Positions 43,139 through 52,151 of a DNA stretch of 54,635 nucleotides are shown here, in pieces. The stretch is from Gammaproteobacteria bacterium (GTDB lineage Bacteria; Pseudomonadota; Gammaproteobacteria; Steroidobacterales; Woeseiaceae): positions 1 to 54,635 of the forward strand of contig JAACFB010000024.1 in the NCBI GenBank assembly GCA_009937615.1. The letters run 5' to 3'. A program made the position numbers and the translations under genes. The notes under the pieces were generated by a model, which was not told the origin of the DNA, did not search any database, and saw only the letters and a list, made by a program, of their open reading frames with translations. Numbering within the stretch: the stretch's first letter is position 1; each line of letters opens with the position of its first letter.

Positions 43139-45346
43139 TTAGCGACGCGCCGGGCCGACAATAAGATAGAAGTTGCTGCGACCGTCTTCGCCGAAACCGG
43201 CACCCATGTAAATTGGGCCAATATAGGTATCAAAGCCGGCGAAGACGCTGCCGTTGATGAGCGCTGAGCCGAAGCTCATGTCGTCGCGCGATTGCCATAC
43301 GTTGCCGGCCTCGAGGGAGGCGCCAAGATAAATCGGCACGTCGAATACGCCGGCCGACTCACCCGCGCGACGGTAGTACACGAGCCTGGCCAGCGCCGCG
43401 TGCGGCCCGCTGATCGCGCCTCTCTCCAGTCCTGATAGCCGAAGAAAACCGCCGAGCGGGAACAAATCCTGCAGCGCGCGGTTGCCATCGTTTGTCGTCG
43501 CATAGGTCAGGCCGACCTGCCAGCTGCTTTTGCCATGGCTCCACGTCGACGCAAAGTCACCTTCAAACGTATCGAAATTACTGTCGGCGCCGAACGCGGT
43601 CCGTTCACTCCTCCAGCGCAAATCTGCGCGGACTCCGCGCCGCGGAAAATGGGCATTATCGAGTGTGTCGAAACGAATCTGCGCGGCCAGGCCGCCAGTA
43701 TCGAAGTCGATCTTTGGCAGTGCCGGGTCGCCGACCTTCACCCGCATCTCGCCGGTGCCGCGGTAGACGCCCAGGCGCCATTCGCCGGAGTAGCCGATCC
43801 GCCTGCCGACATCCAGCCCAGCCTCAGCCTCGGCGATCCTGAGTCGTGCAAGCTCATCCTCGGATTCAAAGAGGCCGAGGCTGGAAACATCCGCATCGAC
43901 CCGCGGCGCGAGGAACCAGTGTCCACCGGCTGCGAACGGCTGGTAAAACTCCGAAAATACGGCCGAATCCGTTCCAATCCGCAGGTCCGTCCGCCACTCG
44001 GCGCCCCGGCTGTTGAGCCCGACGCGCGTCAGTCTCGCGTTCAGATTGAATGCCGTTGAGCCCTCAAAACCCTCCTCCAGGGATAGACCGAATTTCATCT
44101 GGTTCGTCCCCCAACTCTTTGTGGTTGCGCGGTATTCCACGCCGCTCTCGCCATTTTCCTCAACAAGCTCATAACCAACGTGCTCGTAAAGCCCGAGTCC
44201 GTACAGCCGGTCGACATCGGCCGCCATGCGCTGCGTATCGACCGGGTCGCCGGCCTCGACCCGAATGCGGGACTCCAGCGCCCGGTCGGATAACCTGCCG
44301 TCGTGAACGATTCGGACGAACGCCAGAGGCTCGTTGGCCGGCTGCGGGGCTGTGCGACGCGCCGCATAGACTGAGTACGACTGCTCGTCAATTGCGAGCC
44401 CCCGCAAGCGCTCGGCTACGGCAAGCGTCGCCTCGGCCCCGGGCTCCACCGCACTCATGATGTTTCCGAAGTCGGATGACGCGAAAGTACCCAGCTCCGG
44501 CCGAATCAGAATATCCGTATCGGTCATCGCACCGATCTGGCGCCGCGTTTCCTTGCGAATCAGCATTGTCAAAACCTGCTCCGACACCTTGATGGCTGAA
44601 TCAAGTTCTTCGGCTGCATATAACGGGAATTCCACGTCGACCGCGATGATGACATCGACGTCCATGTCGCGCATGACGTCAATCGGCAGGTTTGCGACCA
44701 CACCTCCGTCAACGAGCACGTGACCGTCGATAGTGACCGGCGCGAGAACTCCAGGCACCGACATGCTCGCGCGCATCGCCATGGCAAGATCGCCGGAGTC
44801 AACGACGTAAGGCTCTCCGCTTTCGATATCAGATGCCATCGCGCGAAACGGAATCGGGAGCCGGTCAAAGTGCCCGATTTTTGCAACGCCGATGGTCAGT
44901 TCGTGGAGCAACAATTCGAGTCGATGTCCGTGCACAATCCCCATCGGTACTTTCAGCTCGCCATCGGCCAAACCGAGTTCAAAATTGATTGGGTACTGCT
45001 CATCATCTTCCTTGCGCCGGAAGTTCATATCCTTGCGATGCGGGGAGTCCGCCAGTTCACTGACCCAGTCGATCGATTCAACGAGTTCCTCGAGTTCGGC
45101 CGCACTCATGCCGGTTGCATAGAGGCCGCCTACCAAAGCGCCCATGCTCGTGCCCGCGATGGCGTCTACGGGTATGCGCATTCGCTCCAGTTCGCGCAGC
45201 ACGCCGATGTGCGCTGCGCCACGCGCGCCGCCGCCGCCAAGCACGAGGCCTACTTTCGGCCGCTCGGCAATGCTTAAGGTGGCAAGCAGCAACAAGATCA
45301 CTGCGAACAACAGCCGCGTGCAATGCGAAAATCTCTTAGTGTCCAT
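43139..45346 (-). CDS. Patatin-like phospholipase with POTRA/BamA-type barrel (type Vd, PlpD-like)
   Basis: 735 residues from the ATG at 45346. Signal peptide: LLFAVILLLLATLSIA. The patatin domain (about 28-225) has the oxyanion loop VLGGGGARGAAHIG, the nucleophile GTSMG (Ser67) and the catalytic Asp in LVDGGVVANLP. A POTRA-like segment follows (FVRIVHDGRLSDRALESRI, DVDRLYGLGLYEHVGYEL). The last 300 residues are a 16-strand BamA-type outer-membrane barrel. Proteins of this class export or display a lipase at the cell surface. The C-terminus ends GPARR instead of the usual aromatic residue. It diverges from the TonB receptor across 68 bp. Confidence 0.9.
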   Translation of the reverse strand: MDTKRFSHCTRLLFAVILLLLATLSIAERPKVGLVLGGGGARGAAHIGVLRELERMRIPVDAIAGTSMGALVGGLYATGMSAAELEELVESIDWVSELADSPHRKDMNFRRKEDDEQYPINFELGLADGELKVPMGIVHGHRLELLLHELTIGVAKIGHFDRLPIPFRAMASDIESGEPYVVDSGDLAMAMRASMSVPGVLAPVTIDGHVLVDGGVVANLPIDVMRDMDVDVIIAVDVEFPLYAAEELDSAIKVSEQVLTMLIRKETRRQIGAMTDTDILIRPELGTFASSDFGNIMSAVEPGAEATLAVAERLRGLAIDEQSYSVYAARRTAPQPANEPLAFVRIVHDGRLSDRALESRIRVEAGDPVDTQRMAADVDRLYGLGLYEHVGYELVEENGESGVEYRATTKSWGTNQMKFGLSLEEGFEGSTAFNLNARLTRVGLNSRGAEWRTDLRIGTDSAVFSEFYQPFAAGGHWFLAPRVDADVSSLGLFESEDELARLRIAEAEAGLDVGRRIGYSGEWRLGVYRGTGEMRVKVGDPALPKIDFDTGGLAAQIRFDTLDNAHFPRRGVRADLRWRSERTAFGADSNFDTFEGDFASTWSHGKSSWQVGLTYATTNDGNRALQDLFPLGGFLRLSGLERGAISGPHAALARLVYYRRAGESAGVFDVPIYLGASLEAGNVWQSRDDMSFGSALINGSVFAGFDTYIGPIYMGAGFGEDGRSNFYLIVGPARR

Positions 45347-45386
45347 GGGCAACTCTATTTGCAACGACGATCGGATCTGAGCTGAT

Positions 45387-45392
45387 TATAAT
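45387..45392 (+). promoter_or_regulatory. Putative -10 element of the TonB-dependent receptor gene
   Basis: A consensus TATAAT lies 22 bases before the ATG at 45415, inside the 68-bp divergent gap. The -35 region at 16-18 bases is not recognisable, which fits an activator-dependent promoter. No Fur box is evident. Confidence 0.45.
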
Positions 45393-45414
45393 GGCCCACT
45401 TTCCGGGGAACTGC

Positions 45415-47490
45415 ATGAATCTCAAATCCATCTGTCGCAGCAGCACTTTGTGCCTTCCTGCGGTCCTGTTTTTTAGCCTCGCTGCGCCGGTCCTGGGGCA
45501 AGATTCTGACAACGATGGCCTGGACGAAATTGTCGTTACAGCTACACGCAGGGCATCGTCCGTAAGGGACGTGGCGAGGTCGGTTTCCGTCGTAAGCAAA
45601 GACCGAATTCAGCGTGCGACGCAGCAGCTTGGCATGGACGAGGCCCTGGCCGCCGTGCCGGGCCTCTATATCCAGAACCGTTACAACTTTTCTGGCGACC
45701 TGCGAGTCGCATTGCGGGGATTTGGCACACGTTCGAGCTTCGGCATTCGCGGCATCAGGGTTATCGTCGACGGCATCCCCGAAACCTTGCCGGATGGCCA
45801 GTCCGGCGTTGACAGTATCGATCTGGGATCGGCGCAGAGCATCGAAGTGCTTCGTGGCCCCGCCTCGTCTCTGTACGGAAACGCCTCGGGCGGCGTGATC
45901 GCCGTGTCGAGCGAACTCGGGGACGCCGAGCCGTTTGTCGAAGGGAGAATTGCGGGCGGGGAACTGGGCTACCGTCAATACGGACTCAAGGCCGGCGGCC
46001 AGGTCAGTTCAGCTGACTATCTCGTCAATGTGTCGCGAACCGAGCTGGATGGATATCGTGACCACAGTGAGTTTCGCGGTACGCAACTCAATGGCAGGCT
46101 GGGGATCCCGATCAGTGCCAGCGATCGGCTTCTCGTCGCCGTCAATTTCGCGGACCAGCCAACGGCGCAGGACCCCGGTGGCATTAACGCCGACCAGGTA
46201 GCGCTCGATCCCTCTTCCGCGAGAGCACAGAACATTCAATTCGATGCCGGCGAAGCGGTCAGCCAACAGCGAATCGGTTTTGTCTACCAGGCGGAGCGAT
46301 CGTCGGGAACCCTGACCTTGCGAAATCATTATGTCTGGCGCGACTTCGCCAACAAGCTGCCGTTTGCCGGCGGCGGCGCCGTCGACCTGGATCGCTTTTT
46401 CTATGGGTTCGGTGCGCAATACCGACTCGGCGATTCCATGCCGGACGCTTTCGAACTGGCTTTTGGCCTGGATTACGACCGGCAGGACGATGACCGGCGG
46501 CGCCTTGACAACAATGATGGCGTCCCGGGAGTGCAGACTTTCGAACAGAACGAGCGGGTCGACAGCACCGGACTCTATGTGCAGGGCGAATACGAACTGA
46601 GTGACGCGTGGACACTACACGCTGGCCTCCGCTACGACGAATTGTCGTATGACGTAAGCGATCGATTCCTGTCGGATGGAGACGATTCAGGCAAGCGGGA
46701 CTTTGATGCAGTCAGTCCTTCGATCGGTGCGAACTACAAACTGGAAAATGGTGTTCTGTTTACGTCCTACAGCAGCGGATTCGAGACACCGACCACAACG
46801 GAACTGGCAAATCCGGACGCCAGCGGCGGGTTTAATCCGTCTCTGAAGCCGCAAACGGCAGACAACTTCGAAGTCGGTTACAAGGTTAGCAACGAAAACC
46901 TGTATTACGAAATCTCGGTGTTTCAGATCGACCTCGAAGACGAGCTGATACCGTTCGAACTTGCCGAGTTTCCGGATCGAATTTTTTACTCGAATGCGGG
47001 CAGCTCAAGTCGCACCGGTGTGGAAACTGCATTGACCTGGCGCAATCAGCGCGGCTTGGGTATCGACGCGTCGTTTACCTGGTCTGACTTCGAATACGAC
47101 AGTTTCATCGACGAAGACGGCAACGATTTCAGTGGTAATTCATTGCCCGGACTGCCGCAAAGGTTCGGTTATCTCGGCCTCAACTACGCTTCGGAAAAAG
47201 GCCTTTCCGGGTTGCTCGAAGTCGTCTATTCCGGAAACCTGTACGCCAATAACGCCAATTCGGTCGAAGTACCGAGCTATACCGTTACCAATCTGCGCTT
47301 TAATGTCGATTTTCGCGCAGGCAAATGGCTAATAGGAACATTTGCGGGTATCAACAACCTTTTCAACGAGGACTACAACAACAATATTCGAATTAATGCG
47401 TTTGGCGGCCGCTTCTTCGAGCCGGCGCCTGGCAGGCACTTCTACATCGGCGTCACAGCAAACTACGCGACCGCGAACGAATCACTGTAG
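45415..47490 (+). CDS. TonB-dependent outer-membrane receptor
   Basis: 691 residues from the ATG at 45415, with GGGGAA upstream. A signal peptide (CLPAVLFFSLAAPVLG) is followed by a TonB box, LDEIVVTATRR, then the plug (ALAAVPGLYIQNRYNFSGDL; RVIVDGIPETLPDGQSG; IEVLRGPASSLYGNASGG) and a 22-strand barrel (YSSGFETPTTTELANPD; SLKPQTADNFEVGYK; NLFNEDYNNNI). The plug resembles siderophore receptors of the FecA/CirA style, but the substrate is unknown and no iron genes are near. It may work with the TonB-like protein at 20873-21808, or with another TonB elsewhere. Its end overlaps the glpD 3-prime end by 28 bp, on opposite strands. Confidence 0.93.
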   Translation: MNLKSICRSSTLCLPAVLFFSLAAPVLGQDSDNDGLDEIVVTATRRASSVRDVARSVSVVSKDRIQRATQQLGMDEALAAVPGLYIQNRYNFSGDLRVALRGFGTRSSFGIRGIRVIVDGIPETLPDGQSGVDSIDLGSAQSIEVLRGPASSLYGNASGGVIAVSSELGDAEPFVEGRIAGGELGYRQYGLKAGGQVSSADYLVNVSRTELDGYRDHSEFRGTQLNGRLGIPISASDRLLVAVNFADQPTAQDPGGINADQVALDPSSARAQNIQFDAGEAVSQQRIGFVYQAERSSGTLTLRNHYVWRDFANKLPFAGGGAVDLDRFFYGFGAQYRLGDSMPDAFELAFGLDYDRQDDDRRRLDNNDGVPGVQTFEQNERVDSTGLYVQGEYELSDAWTLHAGLRYDELSYDVSDRFLSDGDDSGKRDFDAVSPSIGANYKLENGVLFTSYSSGFETPTTTELANPDASGGFNPSLKPQTADNFEVGYKVSNENLYYEISVFQIDLEDELIPFELAEFPDRIFYSNAGSSSRTGVETALTWRNQRGLGIDASFTWSDFEYDSFIDEDGNDFSGNSLPGLPQRFGYLGLNYASEKGLSGLLEVVYSGNLYANNANSVEVPSYTVTNLRFNVDFRAGKWLIGTFAGINNLFNEDYNNNIRINAFGGRFFEPAPGRHFYIGVTANYATANESL

Positions 47491-49055
47491 GCCCGCAGCA
47501 GTTCGATTTCCCTGCTGCGCCGCTCCGCGCTCCAGCCGAGCTCCGTGCCGGCCAACTCGGCGATAGCAGCATAGACGGCGCGGCCCTGGTCGGCATCGAG
47601 GCCGATCATCGTGCGGCGATAGACAATATCAATGAGGGTCTGCGCGAACTCCTCGCGGATCGCGAATGCGACCTCGGCCGCAAGCACTGTTCCCGACGGG
47701 TCTATCGTCACCTCGAGCCCGGGCTCCGTTCTCGCGAGCTCGACGAGTGCGATCGCGCGGCCACCGTAAATACCGAGCAACCGCTCGACACCTGCCGCAG
47801 CGAGACCGGGCAGGCCCTCGAGTACGGCACGGGCTTCGTCGAGGCGACAGGCACCGGGCAACAGCGTGTCGGCGGTGCGGCAACCGGGCCGTTTGCGGCC
47901 CAGCAATTTGCCAACGCGGTCCACGGTCTGCTCGGACAGGTGCCGGTATGTCGTCAGTTTACCGCCGATAATCGATATCAGTCCGCGTGCGACTTTGCGG
48001 TGGTGCCTTATGATGTGCCGTCGCGTGATAGCCGATTCGGGCCCCTTGTCGCGGTGCGGCAGCGGCCTGACGCCCGCATAAGCGTAGCGAATATCGCTGA
48101 CATCAAGCTGCGCCTGCGGGAAAACACGATTCGTCTCGGCCAGCAGGTAGTCGATTTCCTCACGGCTCGCGCGAACCTCGGCAAGATCGCCGTCGAAACG
48201 AATGTCGGTGGTACCGATCAGGTACAGACCGTTCCACGGAATGATGAAAAACGGCCTGCCGTCGGCCTGCGCTTCGACATAGAAGGCGTCGTCGGGCGCA
48301 CCCTCGAAGGGCGCCACAACGATGTGGCTGCCCTTTGTGCCGCCGATCAGTCTCGGCACCGGGATGGAAGCCGTGTTAAGCACCTGGTCGACCCACGGGC
48401 CGGCCGCATTGACGACGGTCCTCGCTTCGACCCGCTCCTCACTGCCGGTATGCGCGTCGACGAAAACAACGGATTTCACGGCCTTGTCTTCGACGTTGAT
48501 CCGCGTCACTTTGCCGTACAGGCGAATGTCGGCGCCCGCTGCACGCGCACCCAGCAGATTCTCGAGGACCAGGCGCTCGGCGAAGATGACCTGGGCGTCG
48601 TAATAGCATGCCGCTCCGCGCAGGCCAGCCGGCTCCAGTCCCGGCTCCGTGCGGATCATGGCGTCGCGCGTCAGCATCTTGTGCCCGGGCACGGTCTTGC
48701 CGATCGACAGCAGGTCGTAAGCGATCATGCCGATGCGGATCAGCAGCGGCCCGCGTTTCGACGATTCATAGATCGGGATGCAGATGCGCATCGGCTCAAC
48801 GAGATGCGCGGCGATCCTGCGCAGCGCAATCCGCTCGCGCAGTGACTCGTATACCAGACCGAGTTCTCCATACTCGAGATAGCGAAGGCCGCCGTGTATC
48901 AGCCGGCTCGATATGGCCGACGTGCCGCTGCAAAGATCATTCTGATCGAGCACGATGACGCTCATGCCCCTGAGCGCGGCATCGCGGGCAATGCCAGCGC
49001 CATTGACGCCGGCGCCGATCACCACAACGTCGTACGACGCTGCCGGGTCGGACAT
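47463..49055 (-). CDS. glpD: Aerobic glycerol-3-phosphate dehydrogenase
   Basis: 530 residues, membrane-associated FAD enzyme that oxidises glycerol-3-phosphate to dihydroxyacetone phosphate and reduces quinone. The FAD motif is VVVIGAGVNGAGIARDAALR (Gly14, Gly16, Gly19) and the family signature follows as GTSAISSRLIHGGLRYLEYG. Further on are NAAGPWVDQVL and GGKLTTYRHLSE. Length is usual for GlpD. Its ATG shares one base with the proA stop (TGATG), so it is translated in the pro operon. No glpK, glpF or glpR is nearby, so its source of substrate may be phospholipid turnover. Confidence 0.92.
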   Translation of the reverse strand: MSDPAASYDVVVIGAGVNGAGIARDAALRGMSVIVLDQNDLCSGTSAISSRLIHGGLRYLEYGELGLVYESLRERIALRRIAAHLVEPMRICIPIYESSKRGPLLIRIGMIAYDLLSIGKTVPGHKMLTRDAMIRTEPGLEPAGLRGAACYYDAQVIFAERLVLENLLGARAAGADIRLYGKVTRINVEDKAVKSVVFVDAHTGSEERVEARTVVNAAGPWVDQVLNTASIPVPRLIGGTKGSHIVVAPFEGAPDDAFYVEAQADGRPFFIIPWNGLYLIGTTDIRFDGDLAEVRASREEIDYLLAETNRVFPQAQLDVSDIRYAYAGVRPLPHRDKGPESAITRRHIIRHHRKVARGLISIIGGKLTTYRHLSEQTVDRVGKLLGRKRPGCRTADTLLPGACRLDEARAVLEGLPGLAAAGVERLLGIYGGRAIALVELARTEPGLEVTIDPSGTVLAAEVAFAIREEFAQTLIDIVYRRTMIGLDADQGRAVYAAIAELAGTELGWSAERRSREIELLRAYSDSFAVA

Positions 49056-50338
49056 CAGGGTCGAACCTGCCCGCTGCCTCGAACGACGTACTTGTAGCTC
49101 GTCAGCTGTTCGGCGCCCACGGGTCCGCGGGCATGCACACGCCCGGTCGCGATTCCGATTTCAGCGCCCATGCCGAACTCGCCGCCGTCGGCGAACTGGG
49201 TCGAAGCGTTGCGCAGCACGATCGCGCTATCCACGTTGCGCAGGAAGTACTCTGCAGCCGCATCGTCGTCTGTCACGATGCTCTCGGTATGCCCCGAGCC
49301 GTAGCGCCCGATGTGTGCGATCGCCTCGTCGATTCCATCCACGACGCGCACCGAGATGACCGCATCGAGGTACTCGGTGGACCAGTCGGTTTCGCTGGCC
49401 TCGCGGATACCCTCAGCCAGCTCCCGGGCGGTTTCGTCGCCACGAACTTCGCAACCGGCCGCCTGCAGCGCTTCGGCGACAGGCGGAAGCAGCCGAGCGG
49501 CCGCAGCCCGGTCCACGAGCAGGGTCTCCGCCGCACCGCAAATGCCCGTGCGCCGCATCTTCGCGTTGAGGACGATGTCGCGCGCCATAGCGGACTCCGC
49601 CGCCTCGTGCAGGTACACGTGACAGATGCCTTCGAGATGACCGATGACCGGCACGCGTGCATCGTCCTGAACGCGCTTGATCAGGCTTTTGCCACCCCGC
49701 GGCACGACGACATCGATCCACTCATTCATCGAGGACAGGAGATAACCGACGGCAGCGCGATCTTTTGTCGGCACCATTTGCACGGCGTCAACGTCGATAC
49801 CGGCCTTGCTTAGTCCATCACGCAGACAGGCATAGATAGCGTTACTCGAGTGGAAGCTCTCGGAACCGCCGCGCAGGATCGAGGCGTTGCCCGACTTCAG
49901 GCACAGTGCCGCGGCGTCGGCCGTCACGTTCGGGCGGCTCTCATAGATGATGCCGATGACACCGAGCGGCACGGTAACCCGCTGGATCCGCAGTCCGTTC
50001 GGGCGCTCCCACTCGGCGATGACTTTGCCGACCGGATCCGGAAGCCCGGCGACGGCTTCGATGCCCGCCGCCATGGCCTCGACGCGGTCCGCGTCCAGCA
50101 TCAGGCGATCGAGCATCGACCGGCTCAGGCCCCGCTCGGCGCCGCTCTGCATGTCCCTGGCGTTCGCCGCCAGAATGTCCTGGCACTGCCCCCGTATCGC
50201 CTCCGCGGCCGCGCACAACGCCTGGTTACGCCGGTCGTTGTCGGTCAGCGCCAGCTGTGCAGCAGCCCTGCGAGCGGCGCGGCCGATCGGATCCATGATC
50301 GCGGCCATCGACGCCAATGGGTCGGAATCAGCGTTCAT
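49055..50338 (-). CDS. proA: Glutamate-5-semialdehyde dehydrogenase
   Basis: 427 residues, second enzyme of proline biosynthesis; it reduces glutamyl-5-phosphate with NADPH in the cytoplasm. The catalytic Cys is in [15 protein letters not shown], and [15 protein letters not shown] and [11 protein letters not shown] are typical. Full length for ProA. It overlaps proB by 11 bp and glpD by one base, in the order ilvH-proB-proA-glpD. Confidence 0.96.
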   Translation of the reverse strand: MNADSDPLASMAAIMDPIGRAARRAAAQLALTDNDRRNQALCAAAEAIRGQCQDILAANARDMQSGAERGLSRSMLDRLMLDADRVEAMAAGIEAVAGLPDPVGKVIAEWERPNGLRIQRVTVPLGVIGIIYESRPNVTADAAALCLKSGNASILRGGSESFHSSNAIYACLRDGLSKAGIDVDAVQMVPTKDRAAVGYLLSSMNEWIDVVVPRGGKSLIKRVQDDARVPVIGHLEGICHVYLHEAAESAMARDIVLNAKMRRTGICGAAETLLVDRAAAARLLPPVAEALQAAGCEVRGDETARELAEGIREASETDWSTEYLDAVISVRVVDGIDEAIAHIGRYGSGHTESIVTDDDAAAEYFLRNVDSAIVLRNASTQFADGGEFGMGAEIGIATGRVHARGPVGAEQLTSYKYVVRGSGQVRP

Positions 50339-51455
50339 TGCCGAACAATACCAGCTCGTCGCGGTGAACCATCACGGAACGGCCGCGGTAACCGAGCAGC
50401 TCCTCTATTTTTTCCGAATGGCAGCCCGTCAGCCGGCCCGCGTCGTCGCTAGAGTACTCGGCGAGACCCCGGCCGAGTTCCTGCCCGGCGGCGTCCACGA
50501 GGGAAACGACGTCACCGCGGCGGAAGTTCCCGATCACCTCGACGACGCCGACAGGGAGCAGGCTCTTGCCAGCCGCCAGTGCACCGGCCGCACCCTCGTC
50601 GAGCCGCAGCTCGCCGCGCACCTCGAGTACGCCCGCCAGCCACTGCTTGCGTGCGGCCGCCGGCGTGCCCTCGGCCCGGAACACCGTGCGCCGGCCCCCG
50701 GCCGCCAGTGCGGACAGCGGCCGGTCGATGCCGCCGCTTGCGATCACGGTCGAGCAGCCCGCATGGGTCGCAATACGAGCGGCCTGCACTTTCGTCGCCA
50801 TGCCGCCGCTGCCGATATCCGTGCGGGTCTCGCCCGCCATTTGCAGAATTGCATCTGTGATAGTGCGAACTTCGGGAATGTGTTCCGCGCTCGCGTCCTT
50901 GCCCGGGTCAGCCGTGTAGAGGCCGTCCACGTCGGACAGCAGGATTAACGCATCAGCCATCACGAGCTGCGCGACGCGCGCTGCGAGTCGATCATTGTCA
51001 CCGTAGCGGATTTCCTCGGTAGCCACCGTGTCGTTTTCGTTCACGATCGGTATGACGGACTGCGCGATCAGGCGTGCGAGCGTGCCCCGGGCGTTCAGGA
51101 AACGGCGGCGATTCTCGGTGTCTTCAGGAGTCAGGAGAATCTGTGCGGCCGTGATGCCATGCCGCGCCAGCGCCTCCTGGTAGGCATGCATCAGCTGTAC
51201 CTGCCCGGCCGCAGCCGCCGCCTGCAGGTCCTCGAGCCTGGCGCGGCGCTTGTTGATGCCGAGTATCGTGCTGCCAATCGCGATCGCCCCGGACGAGACT
51301 ATCAGCAGCTCGTGTTGCTGTTCGCACAGCATGCCGATATCGTCGGCAAGCCCCTCGAGCCAGCCGCGGTGCACGTGGCCGTCGTCACCGATCAGCAGCG
51401 ACGAACCGACCTTGATCACGAGGCGACGGTGGTCTTGTAGCTGGAACCCGGACAT
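50328..51455 (-). CDS. proB: Glutamate 5-kinase with PUA domain
   Basis: 375 residues. The amino-acid-kinase domain starts VIKVGSSLL, with [30 protein letters not shown] and [12 protein letters not shown]. Residues from about 280 form the C-terminal PUA domain ([29 protein letters not shown]). It phosphorylates glutamate for proline synthesis and is normally feedback-inhibited by proline. It is 3 bp downstream of ilvH and overlaps proA by 11 bp, as in many proBA operons. Confidence 0.96.
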   Translation of the reverse strand: MSGFQLQDHRRLVIKVGSSLLIGDDGHVHRGWLEGLADDIGMLCEQQHELLIVSSGAIAIGSTILGINKRRARLEDLQAAAAAGQVQLMHAYQEALARHGITAAQILLTPEDTENRRRFLNARGTLARLIAQSVIPIVNENDTVATEEIRYGDNDRLAARVAQLVMADALILLSDVDGLYTADPGKDASAEHIPEVRTITDAILQMAGETRTDIGSGGMATKVQAARIATHAGCSTVIASGGIDRPLSALAAGGRRTVFRAEGTPAAARKQWLAGVLEVRGELRLDEGAAGALAAGKSLLPVGVVEVIGNFRRGDVVSLVDAAGQELGRGLAEYSSDDAGRLTGCHSEKIEELLGYRGRSVMVHRDELVLFGNER

Positions 51456-51458
51456 GGA

Positions 51459-51980
51459 TCAGGCCGAGAGATGGTGGTGCGCGTCGTAGGACGACAGGGT
51501 CACCTCTCCTTTCGACACGGCGACGCTGCCGCTGCGGGCAACCGCCGAAAGTTCGCCGATCTTGCTGGCCTCGGCGACGAATTTGTCAATCTCGCTGACC
51601 TTTCCGGTCAGCTGGATCGTGCAGCTGACCTGGGCGTCATCAAGAATCTCGGCGCCGAATTTCCTGGCCAGGGTCAATGCCTTCGCGTGACCACCGGTCG
51701 CGAGCTTTAGCTTGACGATGACGAGCTCGCGTTCGAAGTGATCGCCGAGCGTCATGTCATGAATGTTGACGACGTCGACAAGCTTCGCAAGCTGCGAGTT
51801 GAGCTGCTCGATCGCCCCGTCGGAGCCCGAGATGACCAGCGTGACGCGCGACACGGTCGGGTCGTCCGTCGGCGCCACGTTGAGCGTGTCGATGTTATAG
51901 CCGCGCGATGAAAACATGCCGGTCATGCGGGTCAGCGCACCGACTTCGTTCTGCAAAAGCACCGAGATTGCGTGTCGCAT
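51459..51980 (-). CDS. ilvH: Acetolactate synthase small (regulatory) subunit
   Basis: 173 residues, the usual length. An N-terminal ACT domain (HAISVLLQNEVGALTRMTGM, RGYNIDTLNVAPTDDP) binds valine for feedback control; the C-terminal ALS_ss_C domain follows from about residue 80. It activates the large subunit. AGGAA lies 10 bases before the ATG. Unusually it is transcribed away from the large-subunit gene (171 bp between the two starts) and leads into proBA. Confidence 0.95.
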   Translation of the reverse strand: MRHAISVLLQNEVGALTRMTGMFSSRGYNIDTLNVAPTDDPTVSRVTLVISGSDGAIEQLNSQLAKLVDVVNIHDMTLGDHFERELVIVKLKLATGGHAKALTLARKFGAEILDDAQVSCTIQLTGKVSEIDKFVAEASKIGELSAVARSGSVAVSKGEVTLSSYDAHHHLSA

Positions 51981-52038
51981 TTGCGGTTGATTCCTGCCTT
52001 GTTCGATAGCCGCAGGTGATTTATTTCACTCTGCTCAC

Positions 52039-52056
52039 GGCGCGTAAGTCCGCGCC
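52039..52056 (+). promoter_or_regulatory. Small GC hairpin in the leader of the large acetolactate synthase gene
   Basis: GGCGCG and CGCGCC (6-base perfect stem) flank TAAGTC, about 95 bases before the start at 52152. No T-run follows, so it is not a terminator by itself. It might belong to an attenuation leader; no branched-chain codon-rich leader peptide is convincing. Confidence 0.3.
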
Positions 52057-52151
52057 AGTGTTCGAGTATTGCAATGCCATACGAATTAGTAAACACTCGC
52101 TGGGAATCCGGTACTTACGTAATCTGGCGCAAAACCGTGAGCGAACAGGCG

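Noticed and set aside
47940..48845. 301-codon open frame antisense to glpD
   Set aside because: glpD is a clear family member through this stretch; the opposite frame shows no domain.
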